Shown here: positions 25,720 to 33,529 of the stretch, piece after piece
Numbering within the stretch: position 1 is the first letter of the stretch
How the letters are laid out: every line of letters begins with the position of its first letter
DNA from: Pseudonocardia xinjiangensis
GTDB taxonomy: Bacteria > Actinomycetota > Actinomycetes > Mycobacteriales > Pseudonocardiaceae
Direction: 5' to 3'
DNA: 64,000 bases
Assembly (NCBI RefSeq): GCF_012911925.1
Contig: NZ_JAAXKY010000011.1
Coordinates: 1 to 64,000 of the forward strand
Made by a program: the position numbers and the translations under genes
Notes under the pieces: generated by a model
Seen by the model: the letters and a program-made list of their open reading frames with translations, nothing else
Database searches by the model: none
Told to the model about the DNA's origin: nothing

Positions 25720-26238
25720 TCAGCCGAGCGCGGCGTCCAACAGCTGCTCGATCGGCAGCGGACGGGCGGCCGGGTTCTTGGCCCGGTCGTCCCACCGCCG
25801 CAGGTCCATCGCGTCGGCGGCCAGCCGGTGACGCAGGAAACGCTCCACCTCGCCCCCGCTCGCTGGGCCGCCCTGCTCGGCGAGCGTGCGCACCGAGGTG
25901 GGGGAGAGCAGGGCGAGGTAGTCGGGGTCGGTGGCCACCAGGGCCCGCTTGGCCAGCACGTGCGACCCGACCAGCCAGCCGGCCTCGGCACCCAGCAGAC
26001 CGGTGACGTACGCGGCGCCCGCCCGCTCGTGCGGGGCCTGCGGCAACGTGGCCTCCACGTGCGGCAGCCTGCCGACGTCGTGCAGCAACGCGGCGGCCAC
26101 CAGTGCGGGACGGCTGCCCGCCGCCACGGCGAGGGTGCCGGCCTGCAGGGCGTGGGCGAGCTGGTCCACGTCCTCGCCGTCGTAGGGGAGGTCGGCCATC
26201 GCCAGCAGATCGCTGCGCATGGTGTCGCGGGTGGTCAT
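25720..26238 (-). CDS. PhnZ-like HD-domain phosphonate oxygenase
   Basis: This 172-residue member of the phosphonate-operon HD-domain family has PhnZ as its characterised member. PhnZ is a mixed-valent di-iron oxygenase that cleaves the C-P bond of 2-amino-1-hydroxyethylphosphonate to glycine and phosphate. The metal ligands can be placed at H29, H53, D54, H70, H93 and D150, and the substrate-gating Y-x-x-E pair at Y19/E22, spaced as in PhnZ. Start ATG 26238. It sits 29 bases downstream of the phnC-phnE genes on the same strand. The usual 2-oxoglutarate-dependent partner (PhnY) is not in the window. The related TmpB substrate, trimethylated aminophosphonate, is an alternative. Confidence 0.8.
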   Translation of the reverse strand: MTTRDTMRSDLLAMADLPYDGEDVDQLAHALQAGTLAVAAGSRPALVAAALLHDVGRLPHVEATLPQAPHERAGAAYVTGLLGAEAGWLVGSHVLAKRALVATDPDYLALLSPTSVRTLAEQGGPASGGEVERFLRHRLAADAMDLRRWDDRAKNPAARPLPIEQLLDAALG

Positions 26239-26267
26239 GGAGAGCGCCCTTCTCGGTAAAGGGGGGG

Positions 26268-26598
26268 TCAGAACCGGTCGCGCAGCCAGATCGCCGGCAG
26301 CTCGACCAGCATCACGGTGGCGAAGATCATGATCAGGATCGTGGTGACGACGCCGAACTCCAGCACGCGTGAGGCGCTGAGCAGGTAGTAGCCGATCGCG
26401 CCCGCGCCGACGATGCCGAGCAGCGTGGCCGCGCGGATGTTCGTGTCGAGCAGGTAGAGCACGTGCGCACCACAGCGCCGCGGCCAGCAGCACGAGCAGC
26501 ACGAGCACCGCGGCCGCCGTCCCCGCCGACGGCCGCGTGGCGAGCCGCTCGCGCGCCGGCGGGCGGGGCGCCGGGGCCGACGGCGCGCGGACGGCCAT
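26268..26598 (-). pseudogene. phnE: phnE phosphonate permease with internal deletion
   Basis: The 5' end is intact: ATG 26598 overlaps the phnC stop, and ~43 codons encode a Pro/Arg-rich N-terminus and the first membrane helix, ending AAALW. The 3' end is also intact: the last ~64 codons (to 26268) encode the family C-terminus, with LDTNIRAATLLGIVGAGAIGYY and two final helices. They join near 26463 in a different frame, so ~150-180 codons for the central helices and the EAA loop are missing. The encoded permease cannot work. The deletion could be real decay or an assembly error. Confidence 0.85.
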
Positions 26599-27425
26599 CA
26601 GCCTGCGGTCGCCAGCAGCGCGCTCGCATCGGCACCGACGCGGGAGTACACCGCCATCACCTGGTCGCGGTCCAGCCCCGTGGTCGGCAGGTCGAGCACG
26701 GTGCGGCCGGTCCGCAGGCCGATGATCCGGTCGCCCCAGCCGAGGGCGAGATCCACCTGGTGCAGGCTGCACACCACCGTGAGCGAGTTCTCCCGGCTGA
26801 TCGTCTTGAGCAGGGTCATCACCTGCTCGGACGACTCGGGGTCCAGCGACGCCACCGGCTCGTCGGCCAGCAGCACCTCGGCCCGCTGTATCAGCGCACG
26901 GGCCACCGCCACCCGCTGCTGCTGCCCGCCGGACAGGGTGTCCGCCCGCTGGAACGCCCGGTCGGCCAGCCCCACCCGGTCGAGGTGTTCCAGCGCCTCG
27001 CGGCGCAACGCCCTCGGGTACGTCGGCAGGCCGAGGCGGGGCCCACGGAGGCGACCGAGCGCGCCGGTGCAGACGTTCTCGAGGACCGTGCGGCTGCCCA
27101 CCAGGTCGAACTGCTGGAAGACGAAGCCGATGCGGCGCCGCAGCCCTCGCAGGGCACCCCCGCGGGCCGAGCCGACGTCCAGCCCGAGCACCCGCACGCT
27201 GCCCGACGTGGGCAGATGCAGGCCGTCGACGTGGCGCAGCAGGGTCGACTTCCCCGAGCCCGACAGGCCGAGCAGGACCACGACCTCACCCGCGTGCACC
27301 GTCAGGGAGACGTCGTCGAGACCGAGCACGTCCGGACCGAACTGTTTCGTGACCCCGGCGAACTCCACCACCGGCGGGGTGGCCGCGCGTCGTGTGCTGC
27401 CGTTGGTGCTGTCCCTGACCGTCAC
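26598..27425 (-). CDS. phnC: Phosphonate ABC transporter ATP-binding protein
   Basis: This 275-residue cytosolic ATPase energises phosphonate uptake with PhnD and PhnE. Walker A is GLSGSGKSTLLRHVDG, the Q-loop FVFQQFDLV, the signature LSGGQQQRVAVARAL, Walker B VLLADEPVASLDP and the H-loop SLHQVDLAL. The HVDGLHLPTSG and SLHQVD wording is typical of PhnC. The gene is complete, although both transporter partners next to it are broken. GTG start 27425 overlaps the phnD stop and its own stop overlaps the phnE start. Confidence 0.93.
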   Translation of the reverse strand: MTVRDSTNGSTRRAATPPVVEFAGVTKQFGPDVLGLDDVSLTVHAGEVVVLLGLSGSGKSTLLRHVDGLHLPTSGSVRVLGLDVGSARGGALRGLRRRIGFVFQQFDLVGSRTVLENVCTGALGRLRGPRLGLPTYPRALRREALEHLDRVGLADRAFQRADTLSGGQQQRVAVARALIQRAEVLLADEPVASLDPESSEQVMTLLKTISRENSLTVVCSLHQVDLALGWGDRIIGLRTGRTVLDLPTTGLDRDQVMAVYSRVGADASALLATAG

Positions 27426-27775
27426 GACGTCGAGGTGCAGTTCTTGTTCTTGGTCTCGTCACAGACCTTGCGGATCGGGTCGTAGAAGGCGTTGTTCACC
27501 GGTGCGTAGCCCCACGAGCTCCCGTCGAGGGTGCAGGCCCCCGAGCAGTAGCCGTTGGCCTTCAGGTAGTCGACGTTGGCCTTGGTCTGGAAGGCCTCGG
27601 AGATCTTCGCCTGCAACGCGGGGGACAGGCTGGTGCTGATCGCGACCGGGGAGCCGGGGATGATGTCCGACTTCAGCACGGTGGTGATCTCCCCGGGCTT
27701 CAGCTGGCCCTTCTGGATGAGCGTCGTGTCGACCATCGAGTCCTCGGGGAGCACACAGCGGAGAGTGCGGTTCAT
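27422..27775 (-). pseudogene. phnD: phnD phosphonate-binding protein, most of the gene deleted
   Basis: The C-terminal ~105 codons match PhnD receptors (SMVDTTLIQKGQLKPGEI, KSDIIPGSPVAISTSL, WGYAPVNNAFYDPIRKV). A PhnD is normally ~300-340 residues with a lipoprotein signal. Here only a short start, MNRTLRCVLPE, precedes the C-terminal part, with no signal peptide and no first lobe. About 200 codons are missing by an apparent internal deletion. The remaining protein cannot bind phosphonate or be exported. Confidence 0.75.
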
Positions 27776-28083
27776 ACCAGGTCGGGTCTCCCTGTCCAGG
27801 TGCGCGATGCGTCGGACCGTCCGGCTGTCCGACATCACGACCGAGGCTCCGAGTCGGCGATGCTGACGGCCGGTCCCCCGGGTGGCCGGAGGCTGAACGC
27901 GCGGCAACGGTTCCGTTGTCATGCCCGCTCAACTCCCGGCTGGTCCCCTTTGCCCACCTGATCTCGACAACAGCCGGTGGGGTTCACCCAGCGACCTCCT
28001 GCCGTTCGCGCTCGTGGAGTTGTCCGGACAAGTCGGCGGGGCAGCGTCGGGTCGCGGAACGTCACCTCGGAAGGGACGTGAAC
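27776..28083. promoter_or_regulatory. Divergent phnD / phnF intergenic region
   Basis: This 308-bp gap between the divergent phn arms should hold both promoters and the PhnF operator. I see no clean long dyad. The minus-strand frame stays open through ~27922, but its translation (Arg/Thr-rich) is unlike PhnD. GGTTCCGTTG near 27908 and TTGTCCGGACAAG (28020-28032, a perfect CTTGTCCGGACAA-type palindrome) are the best candidates; the latter lies ~50 bases before the phnF start. Confidence 0.45.
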
Positions 28084-28821
28084 GTGGGCACGACCATCAC
28101 CTCGCGCGGAACGCGCTACCTGGACATCGCCGAGCAGCTCGCGACCGAGCTGGCCGACCTGCCGACAGGAGCCCGCGTCGCCGGGGAGCACGACATCACT
28201 CTGCGGTTCGGAGTCGGCAGAGCCGCGGCACGGGCGGCGCTGCAGGAACTGGAGCGGCGGTTACTGGTACGCCGGATCCAGGGCGCGGGCACCTTCGTCA
28301 ACCGGCGGATCGACTACGTCATCTCCCACGACCGGCGCCCGTCATGGCACGAGACGATCGCCGCCGCGGGGGCACAGCCGCGCACGGTGGTTCTCGGTGT
28401 CGACGTGGTGGCCCTGCCGGAGGAGCCGGCGGCCCTGCTCGACCTGCCGCTCGGCACGCCCGCGCACCGGTTGCGCCGCCAGTCCTACATCGACGACCTG
28501 CTGGCGGCCACGTCGCACGAGTGGATCCCGGTCGCGACCGTCCCGGAGCTGGGCGCGGCGTTGCACGCGGCCGAGTCCGTCGACCTGGTCCTGCGCCAGG
28601 TCGGACGGGTCCAACCGGTGCGGTCGTGGAGCCGGGTGAGCCTCGACGTGCCACCTGTCGACGTGATCGTGGGCCTGCGGATGGAGTCGACGGCACCTGT
28701 GTGGCTCGTGGAGAGCCTCAGCCGGGACGCCGAGACCGGCCTCCCGGTGATGTGCAGCAGTTCATGGATGCGCGCGGACGCGCTCCGCGTGGTCGTGGAG
28801 CTCGGGGAAGGACGGGGATGA
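28084..28821 (+). CDS. phnF: GntR/UTRA family regulator, PhnF-like
   Basis: This 245-residue repressor has an N-terminal GntR winged helix (residues ~8-75: YLDIAEQLATEL, LRFGVGRAAARAALQELERR, GAGTFVN) and a C-terminal UTRA ligand domain. Its position at the head of phn genes, divergent from the transporter, marks it as PhnF, which represses phosphonate genes. GTG 28084 is chosen because AAGGGA lies 7 bases upstream; GTG 28078 is too close to that site. The stop overlaps the next ORF by ATGA, the usual phnF-phnG coupling. Confidence 0.85.
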   Translation: MGTTITSRGTRYLDIAEQLATELADLPTGARVAGEHDITLRFGVGRAAARAALQELERRLLVRRIQGAGTFVNRRIDYVISHDRRPSWHETIAAAGAQPRTVVLGVDVVALPEEPAALLDLPLGTPAHRLRRQSYIDDLLAATSHEWIPVATVPELGAALHAAESVDLVLRQVGRVQPVRSWSRVSLDVPPVDVIVGLRMESTAPVWLVESLSRDAETGLPVMCSSSWMRADALRVVVELGEGRG

Positions 28822-29036
28822 GCGGTAGGAGCACGACGCAGGACACGACATCACGACAGACACAGGAGGGGGTGCGCGAGAAACGCGCCGGGCTGCTCGC
28901 GCTGGCGGGCAGTGCCGAGCTCGTGGCCCACGACGCCGACGCGATGCGCAGGCTCGCCGACCGCGTCGTCGAACTGGGTGCGGGCCGGGTCCACCGCCAC
29001 GGTGCTGCCACTGAGCTGCTCGGGAGCGCGGCTTGA
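28818..29036 (+). pseudogene. In-frame phnG-phnL deletion stub (C-P lyase core lost)
   Basis: This 72-codon frame fills the exact place of phnG to phnL between phnF and phnM. Its start overlaps phnF (ATGA) and residues ~18-36 (GVREKRAGLLALAGSAEL) resemble the first helix of PhnG. Residues ~37-72 (VAHDADAMRRLADRVVELG) look like the H-loop and C-terminal tail of an ABC ATPase such as PhnL. The frame then overlaps phnM by TTGA. The simplest reading is one deletion of several kilobases from within phnG to near the end of phnL, removing phnH, phnI, phnJ and phnK. Functional C-P lyase is therefore not encoded here. Confidence 0.65.
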
Positions 29037-30232
29037 GTCACGCCCGTACCGCGGTGCGGTGGACGCTCGGCGCGCCCCCGCTCGACTACGTGCTGGGCCA
29101 CGTCCGGGCCGTCCTGCCGGACCGGGTCGTCGACGACGCCCGCGTCGCCGTCCGGGACGGGCGGATCGCCGAGGTCGGGCCGCATCCGCCCGGGTCGGAG
29201 GCCGATGTGGACGGGGCCGGCCTGCTGTGCGTCCCCGGCGTGGTGGACGTGCACTCCGACGGCCTGGAGCGGGAGGTGCTGCCCCGGCCGGGTGCGCGGC
29301 TGCCGTGGGAGTTCGCGATCCTGTCCTTCGAGGGCAAGCTGCGCGCCGCCGGGGTCACCACGGTCTTCCACGGCGCGTCATTCGAGGAGGGCACCTCGCC
29401 GTCCACCGTCCGCACGGTCGCGACCACGCGCGAGCTGTGCGCCGCCGTCGCGGAGCGCGGCGTCGCGGCCGTCGACCACCGCATCCTGCACCGCCTCGAC
29501 GTCCGCTCCCCGGAAGGGCTGGCCGCGCTGCGGGAACGGCTCGCCGGGGCGTCCCCGGGGGACGTGCCCGCGCTGGTCTCCCACGAGGACCACACCCCGG
29601 GGCAGGGGCAGTACGCCGACCGCAGCCACTACGAGCGGTACGTGGCGGGCACCCGGGGCCTGTCCGACGGCGAGGCGCGCGACCACGTGGACCGGCTGAT
29701 CATCGAGCGGGACGACCGGCTGCCGATCCGCGCGGAGGCCCTCGACTGGCTGGGTGGGCTCGCGCGGTCGGGAGCGATCCGGCTGCTCGGGCACGACCCG
29801 GCGAGCGCCGCGGAGATCGACGACCTGGTGGCGAGGGGCGGGGCGGTGGCCGAGTTCCCGACCACCCTGGAGGCCGCGGCGGCGGCCCGGGAGCGGGGCC
29901 TGCCGGTGGTCGCCGGTGCGCCCAACGTCCTGCGTGGCCGGTCGCACGCCGGCAACGTGTCGGGCGGCGAGCTCGCGGCCCGCGGCCTGCTCACCGCGCT
30001 GGCGTCGGACTACCTCCCGTCCGGCCTCGTCCCGGCCGCGTTCCTGCTCGCCGCGCGCGGCGTGGTCTCGCTGCCTGCCGCGGTGGCGCTGGTGACGGCG
30101 GGGCCTGCGGAGGTGGCGGGGCTCACCGACCGCGGCCGGCTCGGCGCCGGCGTGCGGGCCGACCTCGTGCTGGTCGAGCCGGGGGAACCGTGGCCGGTGA
30201 TCCGGTCGGTGCTGCGCGCGGAGACGCTCTGA
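29033..30232 (+). CDS. phnM: Alpha-D-ribose 1-methylphosphonate 5-triphosphate diphosphatase
   Basis: PhnM is an amidohydrolase-fold enzyme that removes pyrophosphate from the C-P lyase pathway intermediate. The 399-residue protein has the metal motif VVDVHSDGLER, the PhnM-specific WEFAILSFEGKLRAAGVTTVFHG region (in parts), VSHEDHTPGQGQY, LLGHDPAS and GAPNVLRGRSHAGNVS, plus the late catalytic Asp in ALASDYLPS. It appears intact, though the enzymes that make its substrate are deleted just upstream. The start is TTG 29033 overlapping the preceding stop. A strong dyad follows the gene. Confidence 0.93.
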   Translation: MSHARTAVRWTLGAPPLDYVLGHVRAVLPDRVVDDARVAVRDGRIAEVGPHPPGSEADVDGAGLLCVPGVVDVHSDGLEREVLPRPGARLPWEFAILSFEGKLRAAGVTTVFHGASFEEGTSPSTVRTVATTRELCAAVAERGVAAVDHRILHRLDVRSPEGLAALRERLAGASPGDVPALVSHEDHTPGQGQYADRSHYERYVAGTRGLSDGEARDHVDRLIIERDDRLPIRAEALDWLGGLARSGAIRLLGHDPASAAEIDDLVARGGAVAEFPTTLEAAAAARERGLPVVAGAPNVLRGRSHAGNVSGGELAARGLLTALASDYLPSGLVPAAFLLAARGVVSLPAAVALVTAGPAEVAGLTDRGRLGAGVRADLVLVEPGEPWPVIRSVLRAETL

Positions 30233-30253
30233 CCGGCACCGCCCACACCCGGA

Positions 30254-30291
30254 GGCCACCGTGCACACGTCAGGACGTGTGCACGGTGGCC
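30254..30291. terminator. 17-bp perfect dyad after phnM, possibly also the TetR operator
   Basis: GGCCACCGTGCACACGT (30254-30270) and ACGTGTGCACGGTGGCC (30275-30291) pair perfectly around CAGG. The half-site GTGTGCACGGT is repeated at 30297-30307. It is long enough to terminate phnM transcription. Its position 34-71 bases before the TetR start and the repeated half-site also fit an autoregulatory operator. Both roles are possible. Confidence 0.8.
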
Positions 30292-30324
30292 GTCCGGTGT
30301 GCACGGTCGTCCTAGGATCCGCGG

Positions 30325-30954
30325 GTGCCCTCGATCACGCGCCCGCGCCCGCAGGGCCCCGACCGTCGCGCTGCCGTCGAGGCCCAGGTGCTGGCCGCCA
30401 CCGAGAAGCTGCTCGTCGAGGGCGTCCCGTTCACCGAGCTCGGCGTGCAGCGCATCGCCACCGAGGCGGGCATCGCGCGCTCGACGTTCTACCTCTACTT
30501 CCGCGACAAGACGGAGCTGCTGGTACGGCTCGCAGAGTCGCTCAAGGAGCAGTTGTTCGACCTCGGGGAGGACTGGCGCCCGACGGGACCGGGCGGCGGC
30601 CCGGACGGGCTCGCCGCGCTGTTCGAGCGCATGATCCGCTACTACCGCGACCACGGCGCGGTGCTCGCCGCGATCAGCGAGACGGCCGCCTACGACACGG
30701 TCGTGCGGGACTACTGGACCGAGGAGATCAGCCGGTTCGCCGAGCGGGCGGTGGCGCGCCTGCAGGAGGAGCGGGAGGCCGGCCGGCTGGCGCCGGACGT
30801 CGACCCGGCGGTCGCGGGCTGGACGCTCGCGGTGGGCGGTGCGCAGGTGATCGCCCGGCACGTCGTGGGCGGTGATCCGAGCGCCGACGCGGTGATCGCG
30901 CGGGAGCTCGCCCTCTCGCAGTGGCACGGGGTGTACCGCCGCCCGGCTGGCTGA
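30325..30954 (+). CDS. TetR family transcriptional regulator
   Basis: This 209-residue regulator has an N-terminal TetR helix-turn-helix around residues 18-65 (GVQRIATEAGIARSTFYLYFRDKTELL) and a helical ligand-binding C-terminal domain. It stands alone; its likely binding site is the GTGCACAC/GTGTGCAC dyad just upstream, suggesting autoregulation. Target genes unknown. A tandem repeat separates it from the convergent phosphodiesterase gene. Confidence 0.9.
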   Translation: MPSITRPRPQGPDRRAAVEAQVLAATEKLLVEGVPFTELGVQRIATEAGIARSTFYLYFRDKTELLVRLAESLKEQLFDLGEDWRPTGPGGGPDGLAALFERMIRYYRDHGAVLAAISETAAYDTVVRDYWTEEISRFAERAVARLQEEREAGRLAPDVDPAVAGWTLAVGGAQVIARHVVGGDPSADAVIARELALSQWHGVYRRPAG

Positions 30955-30974
30955 CCGCGCCGGACGCGCGCGCA

Positions 30975-31035
30975 ACGGGCGACTCGCGGGGCCGGGACGG
31001 GCGACTCGCGGGGCCGGGACGGGCGACTCGCGGGA
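30975..31035. repeat. Tandem ACGGGCGACTCGCG repeat, 22-bp units
   Basis: Two identical 22-bp units (30975-30996 and 30997-31018, ACGGGCGACTCGCGGGGCCGGG) and a partial third lie between the convergent TetR and phosphodiesterase genes. The core is the reverse complement of the repeat at 17209-17270. Confidence 0.9.
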
Positions 31036-31042
31036 GTGCGGG

Positions 31043-31898
31043 TCAGGCGGCGTCTGTCCGGGAGCGGAGCTCCGCGACCCGCTGTTCCACCTCGGCGGCG
31101 GAGAGGGTGCCGCGACGGTCCGCGCCGACGGGCACGGCGGCGGCCACGACGGAGTCGGCGAAGAGGTCGATCCGGCTGACCGTCTGTGCGTTCAGCGCCC
31201 GCTCCTCGCCCGCCGGGACGAGCGCGTCGGACACGTACGACGTGGCCCCGCCGGTCCACACCGGGACGCCGGCCACCGCGCCTGCGCTGACGAGGTGGGT
31301 GTGGCCGGCGAGCACGATGCGCACGTCGGTGCCGGACAGGACCGCGCCGAGGGTGGTGCGGCGCTGCAGTTCGATGGCCGCGGACAGCCGCGACGGGGAC
31401 GGCAGCGGCGGATGGTGCAGTGCCGGCCGGCGCGGGCTCGGTCAGCTCGGCCTCCAGCCACGCGAGCTGGTCCGGGGTGAGCTCACCGTGGGCGTGCCCG
31501 GGCACGGTGCTGTCCAGCACGACGATCCGCAGGTCGCCGATCCGGGTCACGTGGTCGAGCGGGGCCGTGTCGGCCGGTCCGCCGGTGGGGCGGATGCCCA
31601 GCAGGTGGGTCCGCAGTGCGGCGCGGTCGTCGTGGTTGCCCATGACGAACAGCGCGGGCGCCCCGAGGCGTGCGGCCACCGGCTCGACGAGCGCGCGGAG
31701 CCGCTCGTAGGCGGCGGGCTCGCCCTTGTCGGTGAGGTCGCCGGTGAACAGCAGCGCGCTCGGTGCCACCCCCGACTCCTCCACCGCGGCCAGGGCGCGG
31801 GTGAGCGCTTCGGCCGGGTCGATCGCGTAGCGGACGCCGTCGGCCACGAGATGCAGGTCGGTGAACTGGATCAGCGTGTGCTCGGGCGCGGGCGTCAC
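31043..31898 (-). pseudogene. CpdA-like metallophosphoesterase, frameshifted
   Basis: Two frames together spell a complete class III cyclic-nucleotide phosphodiesterase of ~285 residues. The first frame (from GTG 31898) carries FTDLHLV, LLFTGDLTDKGEP and FVMGNHDDR, ending after AELTEPAPAGT. The second frame resumes with ALHHPPLPSPS, IELQRR, RIVLAGHTHLVSAG and GGATSYVSDAL. The switch lies at ~31415-31428, next to a GGCAC/CCGGCC-rich spot. A loss of ~11 bases between short GGCAC direct repeats would explain it. All metal motifs are otherwise preserved, so the lesion is recent or a sequencing error. Confidence 0.85.
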
Positions 31899-32002
31899 GG
31901 CGTCGATCCTCGATCGCGCCGGCGAGCGGGGACAAGCGACTCCGGGTGAACTCCCGGCGTCCGCCACGTGCACCGCGACAGGCGCCGGCAGTGCCGTCGG
32001 CG

Positions 32003-32839
32003 CTAGGGCTCCGCTTGTGCCCAGCGCTCGACGAGCACCTCGTCACCGACCGAGAGCTTGCCCGGCCGCAGCACGGCGAACTTCGCGCCGAAGGTCACCC
32101 CGCCCCCCTCGGCGCGGCGGTAGCCGGCCAGCGTGCGCAGGGGCTCCGGGCCCACCCGGACTCCGGTCTCCTGGTCCACCGTCGTGACGGCGCACCGGAC
32201 GGCGAGCTTGGCGTAGCCGAGCAGCGCGTCCCCGATCGCGACCTGGCGGGCCCGATCCTCGGTGTGCGGCTCGTCCCACCCGTCGACCACGATGTTGGGC
32301 CGGAACCTGTTCATCGGCACCGGCTCCCCACCCAGCTCGACGAGCCGCGCGTGCAGCAGGTCCAGGGACGCGACGCTGGTCATGAGCAGTGCGGAGCTGT
32401 CGGCGTAGCCCGCCGTGCCCGGGGTCTCCCCGCCGGTCACGCGGTCGTGGTCGGGCGGCACCCGCACCAGCCGGCTCGGGGCAGCGAGCAGCGCCGTCAA
32501 CCACTCGGCGGCCCGCTCGCCCTGGTCGATGCCCGCGTAGGGCACGCCGAACAGATCGACCGCGTTGCGCGGCCCCTCGGTGCGCACCTCGACGGGCAGC
32601 GCGTCCATGCCGGGGGCGCGGAGCGTGAGCAGGTCGAGGTCGCCGTCGACCTCCGGCCGGATCTGGGCGAGGCGCGGATCCCGCCGCTGCGAGCGGAAGA
32701 CGCCGTCGGCGTCGACGATCATGAAGGACCGGTCGTGGGCGAGCCCGGCGGCGGTCAGGGCGGACTCGCACGCCGCCGTGCCGGCACAGCCCTTGATCGG
32801 ATAGTGCAGTAGCGACGCGACCCTGGCCACCCCGACCAC
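32003..32839 (-). CDS. MOSC domain protein (YcbX-like)
   Basis: This 278-residue protein has an N-terminal beta-barrel MOSC_N domain (YPIKGCAG, LAHDRSFMIVDADG, FRSQRRDPRLAQI) and a MOSC domain, with NRFRPNIVVDGWD preceding the conserved cysteine region RCAVTTVDQETG. The family uses the molybdenum cofactor, and YcbX reduces N-hydroxylated bases. A role in Mo-dependent reduction is plausible and would share cofactor supply with the fds operon. It ends 28 bases from the frameshifted phosphodiesterase start region and is followed upstream by a methyltransferase gene on the same strand, one base away. Confidence 0.88.
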   Translation of the reverse strand: MVGVARVASLLHYPIKGCAGTAACESALTAAGLAHDRSFMIVDADGVFRSQRRDPRLAQIRPEVDGDLDLLTLRAPGMDALPVEVRTEGPRNAVDLFGVPYAGIDQGERAAEWLTALLAAPSRLVRVPPDHDRVTGGETPGTAGYADSSALLMTSVASLDLLHARLVELGGEPVPMNRFRPNIVVDGWDEPHTEDRARQVAIGDALLGYAKLAVRCAVTTVDQETGVRVGPEPLRTLAGYRRAEGGGVTFGAKFAVLRPGKLSVGDEVLVERWAQAEP

Positions 32840-32840
32840 G

Positions 32841-33476
32841 CTACCGTCGCCCAGCCACCGGGACCTGCGCCCACACGAGGAACGACCGGCGGGTGCGCTC
32901 GCCCGCGGCCGGTGCCGTCATCTGGGTGCGCGCCGCGACGAAACCGGCCTCGGCCGCGATCCCGGCCGCGGCCCGATCATCGGCGGGGATGGTCAGGTGG
33001 CTCTCGACCAGGCGGCGGAACTCGGGTGACGGGTGGAAGTCGGCCGCCATCGGCACGCTGAACGCCACCTGTCCGCCGGGGCGCAGCACGCGCCGCCACT
33101 CGCGCACCGCGTCCCGGCCGACGAGGTGCAGCGCCGAGGCGCAGAGCACGACGTCGGCCGCGCCGTCACCGAGATCGAGCGGCACCGCCGGTGCGTGCCG
33201 CCACTCGATCCGGCCGTCGGGATCGTCGCGCCCGGCCTTGGCCCGCGCCCGTTCGAGCATGCCCCGTGAGACGTCCACGCCCACCACGCGGCGCGCATCG
33301 AGCAGGGCCACGGCGGCGAACGCGGCGAACCCGGTGCCGGTCGCCACGTCGACGACCAGGGCCGGTGGGGGATCCGGCTGCAGGCCGCGCACCAGCTGGT
33401 CGGCGATCGTGACGTGGTGCAGGTCGTCGTCGTAGGTGGGGGCGGAAGCGTCGAAGGCGGCGGCCATCTCGGTCAC
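32841..33476 (-). CDS. SAM-dependent methyltransferase (class I)
   Basis: This 211-residue Rossmann-fold methyltransferase has motif I VVDVATGTGFAAFAA, motif II GVDVSRGMLERARAKA, the acidic/aromatic motif IV VVLCASALHLV and VLRPGGQVAFSVP. It belongs to the ubiquinone/menaquinone-methyltransferase-like group of small-molecule enzymes. It lies just upstream of the MOSC gene and likely shares its transcript. Substrate unknown. Confidence 0.88.
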   Translation of the reverse strand: MTEMAAAFDASAPTYDDDLHHVTIADQLVRGLQPDPPPALVVDVATGTGFAAFAAVALLDARRVVGVDVSRGMLERARAKAGRDDPDGRIEWRHAPAVPLDLGDGAADVVLCASALHLVGRDAVREWRRVLRPGGQVAFSVPMAADFHPSPEFRRLVESHLTIPADDRAAAGIAAEAGFVAARTQMTAPAAGERTRRSFLVWAQVPVAGRR

Positions 33477-33529
33477 CGCCGGGATCGTAGGTGACCATCG
33501 GGATCATGGTCGCCCGATATCCTGCGCCG

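Noticed and set aside
26598-27425. PhnC as the missing ATPase of the amino-acid importer
   Set aside because: Its sequence wording and overlaps with phnD and phnE place it firmly in the phosphonate transporter.
30975-31035. CRISPR-like look of the 22-bp tandem units
   Set aside because: Units are contiguous with no spacers and only three in number, so this is a tandem repeat.
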